The position numbers and the translations under genes were made by a program. The notes below the pieces were generated by a model. It worked only from the letters and a program-made list of their open reading frames with translations, was not told where the DNA came from and ran no database searches. This document shows positions 1-5,342 of a stretch of DNA of 5,342 nucleotides, in pieces; position 1 is the stretch's first letter, and every line of letters starts with the position of its first letter. Source of the stretch: an uncultured Bacilli bacterium (GTDB lineage Bacteria > Bacillota_I > Bacilli_A > RF39 > UBA660); assembly GCA_949746915.1 (NCBI GenBank), contig CATKEA010000163.1, positions 1-5,342 of the forward strand. Reading direction: 5' to 3'.

Positions 1-122
1 ATAATTAATAATAGTTCACTATTATAATTAAATAAAATATTACTAGCACTAGCAATTAATAATATGCTAACTAAAAATATTCTAACTATAAAAAAATCTA
101 AATTCTGCCATAATTTATTCAT
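1..122 (-). CDS. N-terminal part of an unidentified membrane-anchored or secreted protein (cut by window edge)
   Basis: The frame is open from an ATG at 122-120 to position 1, giving about 40 residues that begin MNKLWQNLDFFIVRIF. A short polar start with one Lys is followed by a hydrophobic stretch at about residues 10-32, consistent with an N-terminal membrane anchor or a long signal peptide. The rest (SNILFNYNSELLLI) should lie outside the membrane. An in-frame ATG at 128-126 is an alternative start adding Met-Cys. I prefer 122 because the purine-rich AAGGGGA at about 131-137 lies roughly 9 nt before it but only about 3 nt before the other ATG. Trp is TGG. The gene lies downstream of clpB on the same strand, after the clpB terminator, with its own candidate promoter. 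The visible part matches no family I can name, and no function is proposed. Confidence 0.62.
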   Translation of the reverse strand, partial: MNKLWQNLDFFIVRIFLVSILLIASASNILFNYNSELLLI

Positions 123-140
123 ACACATAATCCCCTTACT

Positions 141-159
141 TGTATAATAAAATTATACA
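141..159. repeat. Perfect 8-bp inverted repeat (TGTATAAT-AAA-ATTATACA), possible operator
   Basis: The arms at 141-148 and 152-159 are exact reverse complements around a 3-nt spacer, making a 19-bp palindrome. It covers the -10 box of the candidate promoter of the left-edge gene and runs to about its transcription start, which is where a dimeric repressor would bind. It is AT-rich, so chance is possible. I do not recognise it as the site of a known regulator. Confidence 0.4.
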
Positions 160-180
160 TTTTATCAAAAAAAAAAGCAA
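152..180 (-). promoter_or_regulatory. Candidate sigma-A promoter for the gene at the left edge
   Basis: On the minus strand, TTGCTT (180-175) is followed after 17 nt by a perfect -10 box TATAAT (157-152). The -35 box matches the consensus at only three of six positions. The predicted transcript would begin near 145, leaving about 20 nt before the start codon. The -35 half sits in the T-rich tail of the clpB terminator, so the two signals share sequence. This is a motif-based call in AT-rich DNA. Confidence 0.45.
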
Positions 181-221
181 TAAATAAAACCTATCTCTAA
201 CTTAATATAAAAGAGATAGGT
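167..221 (-). terminator. Intrinsic terminator of clpB
   Basis: A perfect 10-bp stem is formed by 189-198 (ACCTATCTCT) and 212-221 (AGAGATAGGT), with a 13-nt loop. Read on the minus strand, it begins 7 nt after the clpB stop codon. It is followed by TTTTATTTATTGC and then ten T residues (complement of 167-176). The plus-strand side has no comparable T-run, so it works in the clpB direction. Confidence 0.85.
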
Positions 222-228
222 ATATACT

Positions 229-2340
229 TTATTCCTTAATTAAAACAACCAATTTATCCTCATTCTTATTATAAGAAATAACTAAATGATTACCATATTT
301 TATTTCATCATTTATTATTTTTTTAGCTAATTCTACTTCGATAGTACGACTAACTAATCTTTTTAATGGTCTTGCACCATAAGTAATATCATAGCCATTT
401 TCTATAAAATAATTACGTGCCAAACTATCTACTTCAATAGTAACATTTAACTCTAATAATCTTTGTTCAATCTCATGAATTTGTTTATCTAATATCTTTG
501 ATATTGCCTCTTTTGATAATGGATTAAATACAATAACCTCATCTATTCTGTTAATAAACTCTGGTCTAAAATAATTTTTTAATTCTGAAGTTACCATACT
601 AGTATTACCATCTAAAATATGTTCACTTCCTACATTAGAAGTCATAATAATAATTGTATTTTTAAAATCAACTAATCTTCCATTTGAGTCTGTAACACGC
701 CCATCATCCAAAATTTGAAGTAATAGATTTAAAACTTCTGGATGAGCTTTTTCAATTTCATCAAATAATACAATACTATATGGGTTACGTCTTACTGCTT
801 CAGTTAATTGACCACCTTCCTCATATCCAACATATCCAGGAGGAGAACCAATTAATCTAGAAACAGAAAACTTTTCCATATATTCACTCATATCAATCCT
901 AATCATATGTTTTTCATCATCAAATAATTCATATGCTAAACTCTTAGCTATCTCTGTTTTACCAACACCAGTTGGTCCTAAAAAGATAAAGGAACCAATT
1001 GGTCTATTAGGATCTTTTATACCACTACGGCTACGAATAATAGCATTGCTAACCAAACTAATAGCCTCATCTTGACCGATAACACGTTTTTTCAAGTTTT
1101 CTTCTAACAACAACAACTTTTCCTTTTCACCACTTATTAACTTACTTACTGGTATATTCGTCCACTTTGAAATAATAGTTGCAATATCATCATTAGTAAC
1201 AACATCACTAAGTATTTGATTTTTAGCTCTTTCTTTTAATAAAGTAAGTTCTTTTTCAAGTCGAGGTATCTCCCCATGTTTAAGTCTAGCTGCTGTTTCC
1301 AAATCATAACTGTTTTCAGCTTGATCTAATAAGAATTTTGTTTTATCAATTTCTGTTTTTTTATTCTTAATCTCATCATTAATAGACTTTTCTTCACTCC
1401 ATGAATCATTTAACTCACGTTCTTTACCTTTTAAATTAACCAAAGTTTCATCTATTGATTCAACGCGTTTTTTAGATAATTCATCCTTTTCTTTTTTCAA
1501 AGCCTCTCTTTCAATCTCAAGACGCATTATTTCTCTTGTCAACGTATCCAACTCATTAGGCACCGAATCCATCTGTACTCTAATAGTTGCACACGCCTCA
1601 TCAACTAAATCAATTGCTTTATCTGGCAAAAAACGATCTGTTATATAACGATTTGATAAAGTTGCTGCTGATACCAAAGCTTTATCTTGAATAGTAACAC
1701 CATGATGTATTTCAAATTTTTCCTTTAAGCCTCGAAGTATTGTTATTGTATCTTCAACAGTCGGCTCTCCAACTTTTATCTTTTGAAAACGTCTTTCTAA
1801 AGCACCATCCTTTTCAATATATTTTCGATATTCATTAAGAGTTGTAGCTCCTATCACATGAATTTCACCACGAGCAAGTAATGGCTTTAATATATTAGAA
1901 GTATCCATAGCACCATCTGTATTACCACTACCTACAATCATGTGAATTTCATCTATAAACATGACTATATTACCTTCGCTTCTTTTTATTTCATCTAAAA
2001 CTTTCTTTAAACGCTCTTCAAACTCTCCACGATACTTAGCACCTGCAACTAATGCAGCCATATCAAGTTCCCAAATCGTTTTATCTTTTAAACTGTTAGG
2101 AACATCACCCTTTACAATACGAAGAGCAAGTCCTTCAACAATAGCCGTTTTTCCAACACCAGGTTCACCAATAAGAACTGGATTATTTTTTGTTTTTCTT
2201 GATAATATCCTTGTAATACTACGAATTTCTTCATCTCTACCAATAACTGGATCTATTTTTCCACTTTTGACATCACTGATGATATTACGACCATACTTTT
2301 CTAAAACATTTTCTTCTTGCTCAGAATTATTTCCATACAT
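229..2340 (-). CDS. clpB: ATP-dependent protein disaggregase ClpB, form without the N-terminal domain
   Basis: This is a hexameric AAA+ chaperone that, with DnaK/DnaJ/GrpE in the cytoplasm, threads aggregated proteins through its pore. Numbering below starts from the GTG at 2349; subtract 3 for the preferred start. Ring 1 has Walker A GEPGVGKT (61-68), pore loop KYRG (105-108), Walker B FIDE (131-134) and arginine fingers R186/R187. The middle coiled coil (about 265-380) carries the ClpB-type pattern W-x2-EK ... [20 protein letters not shown]. Ring 2 has Walker A GPTGVGKT (458-465), pore loop GYVG (505-508), Walker B LFDE (528-531), arginine finger R601 and sensor-2 GAR (658-660). No ClpP-docking IGF-type loop is visible, and with the M domain this favours ClpB over ClpC or ClpA. 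The usual N domain of about 150 residues is absent: only some 16 residues precede LEKYGRNI. I chose the ATG at 2340 (703 aa) because GAGGTGA (2352-2346) lies 5 nt upstream, whereas the upstream in-frame GTG (2349-2347) falls inside that ribosome-binding site. The gene stands alone between two terminators. Confidence 0.96.
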   Translation of the reverse strand: MYGNNSEQEENVLEKYGRNIISDVKSGKIDPVIGRDEEIRSITRILSRKTKNNPVLIGEPGVGKTAIVEGLALRIVKGDVPNSLKDKTIWELDMAALVAGAKYRGEFEERLKKVLDEIKRSEGNIVMFIDEIHMIVGSGNTDGAMDTSNILKPLLARGEIHVIGATTLNEYRKYIEKDGALERRFQKIKVGEPTVEDTITILRGLKEKFEIHHGVTIQDKALVSAATLSNRYITDRFLPDKAIDLVDEACATIRVQMDSVPNELDTLTREIMRLEIEREALKKEKDELSKKRVESIDETLVNLKGKERELNDSWSEEKSINDEIKNKKTEIDKTKFLLDQAENSYDLETAARLKHGEIPRLEKELTLLKERAKNQILSDVVTNDDIATIISKWTNIPVSKLISGEKEKLLLLEENLKKRVIGQDEAISLVSNAIIRSRSGIKDPNRPIGSFIFLGPTGVGKTEIAKSLAYELFDDEKHMIRIDMSEYMEKFSVSRLIGSPPGYVGYEEGGQLTEAVRRNPYSIVLFDEIEKAHPEVLNLLLQILDDGRVTDSNGRLVDFKNTIIIMTSNVGSEHILDGNTSMVTSELKNYFRPEFINRIDEVIVFNPLSKEAISKILDKQIHEIEQRLLELNVTIEVDSLARNYFIENGYDITYGARPLKRLVSRTIEVELAKKIINDEIKYGNHLVISYNKNEDKLVVLIKE

Positions 2341-2345
2341 AATTA

Positions 2346-2352
2346 TCACCTC
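2346..2352 (-). promoter_or_regulatory. Ribosome-binding site of clpB that fixes the start codon
   Basis: On the minus strand GAGGTGA is followed by TAATT-type spacing and ATG (2340-2338), about 5 nt away. A longer frame could open at GTG 2349-2347, but those bases are part of this Shine-Dalgarno sequence, so initiation there is unlikely. The predicted 5' untranslated leader is only about 15 nt. Confidence 0.82.
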
Positions 2353-2361
2353 ACGCTATAA

Positions 2362-2389
2362 ATTATACTCATTTTTTAGCACTTGTCAA
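2362..2389 (-). promoter_or_regulatory. Sigma-A type promoter of clpB
   Basis: Both boxes match consensus exactly on the minus strand: TTGACA (2389-2384) and TATAAT (2367-2362), separated by 16 nt. Transcription should start near 2355. The -35 box lies wholly within the CIRCE operator, so a bound repressor would block RNA polymerase directly. Confidence 0.88.
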
Positions 2390-2402
2390 TACGGAGTGCT
2401 AA
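2376..2402. promoter_or_regulatory. CIRCE operator (HrcA-binding site) of clpB
   Basis: The sequence reads TTAGCACTT-N9-GAGTGCTAA, matching the CIRCE consensus TTAGCACTC-N9-GAGTGCTAA at 17 of 18 arm positions with the exact 9-nt spacer. CIRCE is bound by the repressor HrcA, which needs GroEL to stay active, so unfolded protein releases repression. Here it places clpB in the HrcA regulon. hrcA itself is not in the window. Confidence 0.95.
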
Positions 2403-2418
2403 AATAGACAATTTTTTC

Positions 2419-2453
2419 AAAAAAAAAGCAACATATCTCTATATGTTACTTTT
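2419..2453 (-). terminator. Intrinsic terminator of the S41 protease gene
   Basis: The arms AACATAT (2430-2436) and ATATGTT (2441-2447) enclose a CTCT loop on the plus strand. On the minus-strand RNA the stem extends outward through a U-G and a G-C pair and several A-U pairs, to about 12 pairs. Nine U residues (complement of 2419-2427) form the tail. The protease stop codon (2448-2446) is inside the stem. The terminator ends about 17 bp before the CIRCE site and isolates clpB from read-through. Confidence 0.85.
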
Positions 2454-3930
2454 GACTTAACAAATCAATAGCCCTTTGTAATTGATTATCTAAATCATCA
2501 CTTGGATTTTTCATATACGCCTCGTCAAGTTCAACTGGTAATGTTGGATTAATACCCTTACCATCAATCCATTCACCATTTGGAGTTAACCACTTTTGAT
2601 GAGTATATTTTATAATTGCTCCACTATCTAATTTATGAGAAGTTTGAACAGTACCTTTACCATATGAACTTACACCAACAAGATCAATACTACCACTATA
2701 AGAATCACGCAAAGCACCTGCTAATATTTCGGAAGCACTAGCACTTGTACCATTAATTAAAACTGCAATTGGATAATCACGACTTTCTTTAGAAGTTGCA
2801 TAAATATTCTCAACAATTCCTTTAGTATCAAGTTTATAAACAATCTTATTTTTTTCTAAAAATAAAGAAGCAATATCCAAAACAACATCTAAATGACCAC
2901 CAGAATTACCACGAACATCAATAATTAAAGAATCAATCTTATTTTTTTCCAAATGGTTTAACTTTTCTTTAACTTGGCTATATGTATTCTTTGCAAATAT
3001 ACTAATACCTAAATATCCAACATTTTTCCCATTTCTATTAAAAGCAGCTGATACAACAGATGGTATTTCAACAATCGTTCTAACTACTGAAAAATCCATT
3101 TCTTTACCATCTCTAGTAATTGTAAGCTTAACACTAGTACCAGATTTACCTTTTATTAAATCTGAAGCCTCTTCGAATGTTAAATCTGAAATATCTCTAT
3201 TGTCAATACCAATTATAATATCGCCTGATTTAATACCAGCTTTAAAAGCAGGACCATTCTCAAATGGATAATTAACAACAATAGTTCCATCTTCAGCTTT
3301 TCTTATTTCTACACCTATACCAATCAACTGACCGTTAAGACTCTGATTAAAACTTTCACTTTCCTCTTTATCGATATAAATAGAATGAGAATCATCTAAA
3401 TGATCAAGCATTCCCTTTATTCCAGCATCTATTAATTCAGAAGAACTAATATCTTCATAATAATTAGAAAGAATCTCTTCATATGTTTCTACTAACTCAT
3501 TGAACTTTTTAGGAATTATTGCTCCTTCATTAGAGCTTTTATCATAATAATGAACTAATCCTCCACCAATAAATCCGCCCATACAAAGAGCAATAATAAT
3601 TATTATTATAACTTCTAATATATTAAAACCTGTTTTTCTCTCTATAATAACTTCTTTTACATCTAACTTTTCTTCTTTTAAATCAGAAATACTATCTTTA
3701 TCTATTTTCTTGCTTTCTTTCTTTTTAGGAATCATATTCTCAGTAACAACATCAATCTTCAACGTTTTTTCTAAATCAGCATTGTTAGTTTCTAAATCAT
3801 AAAGTTCGATTTTTCTTCGGCTTCTTGTTCCTTTTTCTGAAGCTTGCTTTTTACTGCTAGTAGTAGATGAATTTGCTCTAGTAGTTGTCTTTTTCCTTGT
3901 AGTATCTTTTTTCTGTTGACTATCTTTCAT
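2446..3930 (-). CDS. Membrane-anchored C-terminal processing peptidase, S41 family (CtpA/CtpB-like)
   Basis: This is a 494-residue serine protease with a Ser-Lys catalytic dyad, expected to act outside the cell membrane and cleave near the C-terminus of exported proteins. Residues 1-100 are cytoplasmic and highly charged. Residues 1-40 are rich in Lys, Arg, Ser and Thr. A transmembrane helix lies at about 104-125 (six consecutive Ile, then a Gly-rich end). The PDZ domain spans about 195-285, with the carboxylate-binding-loop-like GIGVEI and the AGIKSGDIIIGIDN signature. The protease core includes IIDVRGNSGGHL (336-347), the SASASE nucleophile block (396-401; by family alignment the middle Ser, S398), K425 in YGKGTVQ and Q429. 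The Ser-Lys spacing is 27 residues rather than the 25 I recall for E. coli Prc and B. subtilis CtpB, from about two extra residues in the intervening loop. The ATG is preceded by GAGGTG at 3940-3935. Substrates are unknown. CtpB in B. subtilis acts in sporulation signalling, but nothing here shows that role. Confidence 0.93.
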   Translation of the reverse strand: MKDSQQKKDTTRKKTTTRANSSTTSSKKQASEKGTRSRRKIELYDLETNNADLEKTLKIDVVTENMIPKKKESKKIDKDSISDLKEEKLDVKEVIIERKTGFNILEVIIIIIIALCMGGFIGGGLVHYYDKSSNEGAIIPKKFNELVETYEEILSNYYEDISSSELIDAGIKGMLDHLDDSHSIYIDKEESESFNQSLNGQLIGIGVEIRKAEDGTIVVNYPFENGPAFKAGIKSGDIIIGIDNRDISDLTFEEASDLIKGKSGTSVKLTITRDGKEMDFSVVRTIVEIPSVVSAAFNRNGKNVGYLGISIFAKNTYSQVKEKLNHLEKNKIDSLIIDVRGNSGGHLDVVLDIASLFLEKNKIVYKLDTKGIVENIYATSKESRDYPIAVLINGTSASASEILAGALRDSYSGSIDLVGVSSYGKGTVQTSHKLDSGAIIKYTHQKWLTPNGEWIDGKGINPTLPVELDEAYMKNPSDDLDNQLQRAIDLLSQK

Positions 3931-3958
3931 TTCACACCTCTTTACTATTCTCTTCTTA

Positions 3959-3987
3959 ATTCTATCACAAATACATAAAAATTAGAA
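3959..3987 (-). promoter_or_regulatory. Candidate extended -10 promoter of the S41 protease gene
   Basis: On the minus strand TGATAGAAT supplies an extended -10 (TG at 3967-3966, TAGAAT at 3964-3959). A weak -35, TTCTAA (3987-3982), lies 17 nt upstream. The transcript would start near 3952, leaving about 22 nt that include GAGGTG. The extended -10 makes the poor -35 acceptable. The call is motif-based only. Confidence 0.55.
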
Positions 3988-4139
3988 TATATTTTTAAAT
4001 AATTGTACTAAAACATAAATTTTTCAAAAAACTTATCATTTTACAAATCTAACAACATTCAAATACTAAAATTCAAAAAGTAACTGTTAAATTAGCAAAA
4101 AAGGAAAAACTCAAATAAAAATTTCTAAATATTGTTAAG

Positions 4140-4167
4140 TTGCAATCAAAATTTTTATCATTAAAAT
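4140..4167 (+). promoter_or_regulatory. Candidate promoter of the thioester surface protein gene
   Basis: TTGCAA (4140-4145) and TAAAAT (4162-4167) are separated by 16 nt and match consensus at four and five of six positions. Transcription would begin near 4174, at or just inside the small palindrome, giving a leader of about 25 nt. The rest of the 268-bp divergent region (about 3990-4138) is A-rich with no ORF, RNA gene or riboswitch that I can recognise. Confidence 0.5.
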
Positions 4168-4172
4168 ACATG

Positions 4173-4185
4173 TTGCCACTGGCAA
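4173..4185 (+). repeat. 13-bp palindrome TTGCCA-C-TGGCAA in the leader of the surface protein gene
   Basis: Two exact 6-bp arms flank a single central C. The element is GC-richer than the surrounding A-rich DNA and lies between the candidate -10 box and the ribosome-binding site (AAAGGAG, 4187-4193, 5 nt before the ATG). It could be an operator at the transcription start or, as RNA, a small 5' hairpin (TTGCC-ACT-GGCAA) next to the Shine-Dalgarno. I cannot assign a regulator. Confidence 0.45.
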
Positions 4186-4198
4186 GAAAGGAGATTTT

Positions 4199-5332
4199 AT
4201 GAAAAAAATTTTATTAATAACCATTGCACTAGCATTATTTTATCTTCCAAAAAATGTAAGTGCAAAACAAGAACAGGTATATGAAGCCGAAAAAATTAAT
4301 AATATGTGGATTAAAAAAGTAAAAAATAATAAAACAGAGTATCACCAAGCTTCTGTAATAAGAAGAAAAAGTGACAACAACTATGTATACTGTATAGAAC
4401 CATGGTCAACAATTTCAGAAAACAGCGTATATAATGACATTACAAATGTAAATGACATATCTGATAGTACTATAAGAAAAATAGCAACTGCATCATATTA
4501 TGGATTTGAATACTTTAACCATACTAATATAAAATGGTATTATATTACACAGGTAGCAATATGGAAGATTATTGATCCTGAAGCTGATTTTTATTTTACT
4601 GACACCCTAAATGGTAATAAAATAAATACTTATGATGAACAAATATTAGAAATTTTAAATCTAGTTGACTTTAATAGTAAAATACCTGACTATGGTATAA
4701 CAGAAATAACAATTCCAATTGGAGGTATCATTGAAATTTTAGATAAAAATAAAATACAAAATTACTTTCACATAAAACAAGATGGAAAGTCTATTTTATC
4801 AGAAGCAATAAACAATAGCCTACAAATAACTGGAAAAGAACTTGGAGAAACAGAATTAACATTTACTCAAAAAACAAATCGTTTCAAAGAAGATGCACTA
4901 ATATATAGACATGAAAATACTCAAAATTTTCTTAGTGCAGGAAACATTGCACCATTAACCACAAAAATAAAAGTAAATGTAGTTGAAGGAAAAATAATTA
5001 TAAATAAATTAGACGCTGACACAAATAGTACAATACCTTCAGGTGAAGCTTCATTAAAAGAAAGTAGATTTGAATTATACGATGAAAGCATGCATCTTTT
5101 AGAAGAGAAAACAACAATTGACAACCAACTAGAATTTAATAAGCTACCAGTTGGTAAATATTACCTAAAAGAAACAAGTGCAGGTACTGGATATACTATA
5201 AACAATGAAATAAAAGAAATAAATATAACAACTGAAGAATACGAAATAACAGTAAATTTCTATAATAAAGTCATCGAAAGTGAAATAATAATACAAAAAT
5301 ACTACGGAAAAAATGATATATCCCATGTCTAA
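4199..5332 (+). CDS. Secreted thioester-domain (TED) surface protein with one SpaA/Cna-B domain; C-terminus probably truncated
   Basis: This is a likely Gram-positive adhesin. Residues 1-22 form a signal peptide (Lys-Lys, hydrophobic core, VSA cleavage site before KQ). A thioester domain follows at about 25-160. It has the paired motifs YCIEP with Cys65 and ITQVAIW with Gln118, the residues that in this family form an internal Cys-Gln thioester able to bond covalently to host surface molecules. Residues 165-262 look like the beta-rich region that often follows such domains (the YRHENTQNF stretch). Residues 263-357 fit a Cna-B/SpaA fold, with predicted isopeptide Lys270 (IIINKLD) and Asn356 (NFYNK) and catalytic Glu325 (YLKET). 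The protein ends at SEIIIQKYYGKNDISHV, which resembles the first strand of a second Cna-B repeat. No LPXTG motif, C-terminal membrane segment or other anchor is present, so the stop may reflect a frameshift or nonsense change. The start is supported by AAAGGAG 5 nt upstream. No sortase gene is in the window. Confidence 0.88.
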   Translation: MKKILLITIALALFYLPKNVSAKQEQVYEAEKINNMWIKKVKNNKTEYHQASVIRRKSDNNYVYCIEPWSTISENSVYNDITNVNDISDSTIRKIATASYYGFEYFNHTNIKWYYITQVAIWKIIDPEADFYFTDTLNGNKINTYDEQILEILNLVDFNSKIPDYGITEITIPIGGIIEILDKNKIQNYFHIKQDGKSILSEAINNSLQITGKELGETELTFTQKTNRFKEDALIYRHENTQNFLSAGNIAPLTTKIKVNVVEGKIIINKLDADTNSTIPSGEASLKESRFELYDESMHLLEEKTTIDNQLEFNKLPVGKYYLKETSAGTGYTINNEIKEINITTEEYEITVNFYNKVIESEIIIQKYYGKNDISHV

Positions 5333-5342
5333 ATTTGTCAAA

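Noticed and set aside
2341..2349. GTG at 2349-2347 as the clpB start
   Set aside because: It is part of the GAGGTGA ribosome-binding site and would have none of its own; ATG 2340 has ideal spacing.
1961..2407. 148-residue open frame on the plus strand across the clpB start and CIRCE
   Set aside because: It is antisense to a strongly conserved ClpB ATPase region and runs over the clpB promoter. It has no convincing ribosome-binding site or recognisable domain; its composition follows from the ClpB codons.
2340..2445. CtsR operator upstream of clpB
   Set aside because: No tandem GGTCAAA-type heptamers are present; CIRCE explains the regulation.
3590..3625. AT-rich TTATTATTA-like simple repeat
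   Set aside because: It simply encodes the run of Ile residues in the protease's transmembrane helix.
3988..4138. Possible riboswitch, small RNA or short gene in the divergent intergenic region
   Set aside because: The stretch is A-rich, with only short, weak AT inverted repeats and scattered octamer repeats such as TTATCATT. No conserved riboswitch core, T-tracted hairpin or open frame with a ribosome-binding site was seen.
4170..4202. Ten-codon frame MLPLARKEIL whose TGA overlaps the adhesin ATG, as a possible leader peptide
   Set aside because: It has no ribosome-binding site, and the predicted transcript start (near 4174) lies after its ATG. The overlap is likely a by-product of the palindrome and Shine-Dalgarno.
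4921..5124. 67-residue open frame on the minus strand within the adhesin gene
   Set aside because: It lies entirely opposite the thioester protein's Cna-B coding region, with no family features or supporting signals of its own.
1..5342. Mycoplasma-type genetic code (TGA as Trp), suggested by Mollicutes-like clpB features
   Set aside because: Trp codons checked are TGG, and the frames run full length and end in TAA under the standard bacterial code.

Overview
The window is strongly AT-rich and carries three complete or near-complete genes plus the 5' end of a fourth. Several features point to a Gram-positive Bacillota host: Shine-Dalgarno sites before every gene, intrinsic terminators with T-tracts, a CIRCE heat-shock operator, a membrane-anchored S41 protease and a secreted thioester/Cna-B type surface protein. 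ClpB lacks its N-terminal domain and is under CIRCE control, a combination also known in Mollicutes. The genes read Trp as TGG and all three visible stops are TAA, so the standard bacterial code fits. I infer an uncultured, low-GC gut or host-associated member of the Bacilli, near the Mollicutes branch (RF39-like). That placement is inference, not proof.

Layout from left to right: (1) 1-122, minus strand, the start of a gene encoding a membrane-anchored or secreted protein, cut by the window edge. Its candidate promoter (152-180) overlaps a 19-bp palindrome (141-159). (2) 167-221, the terminator of clpB. (3) 229-2340, minus strand, clpB, an N-domain-less disaggregase. Its sigma-A type promoter (2362-2389) has the -35 box inside a near-perfect CIRCE operator (2376-2402). 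(4) 2419-2453, the terminator of the upstream protease gene. (5) 2446-3930, minus strand, a C-terminal processing peptidase with a PDZ domain and a long basic cytoplasmic tail. (6) 3931-4198, a 268-bp divergent intergenic region with a promoter on each strand and a small palindrome in the leader of the plus-strand gene. (7) 4199-5332, plus strand, a secreted protein with a Cys-Gln thioester domain and one SpaA/Cna-B domain. It stops abruptly at the beginning of what looks like a second repeat.

Each gene appears to be its own transcription unit. ClpB and the CtpA/B-like protease both belong to protein quality control, in the cytoplasm and at the outer membrane face respectively, but a terminator and a new promoter separate them. 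The divergent surface protein is a typical host-interaction adhesin and has no obvious mechanistic link to its neighbours. I did not see a convincing multi-gene novel system. The most rewarding points are the abrupt end of the adhesin, the two unexplained palindromes, and the CIRCE/promoter arrangement of an N-domain-less ClpB.
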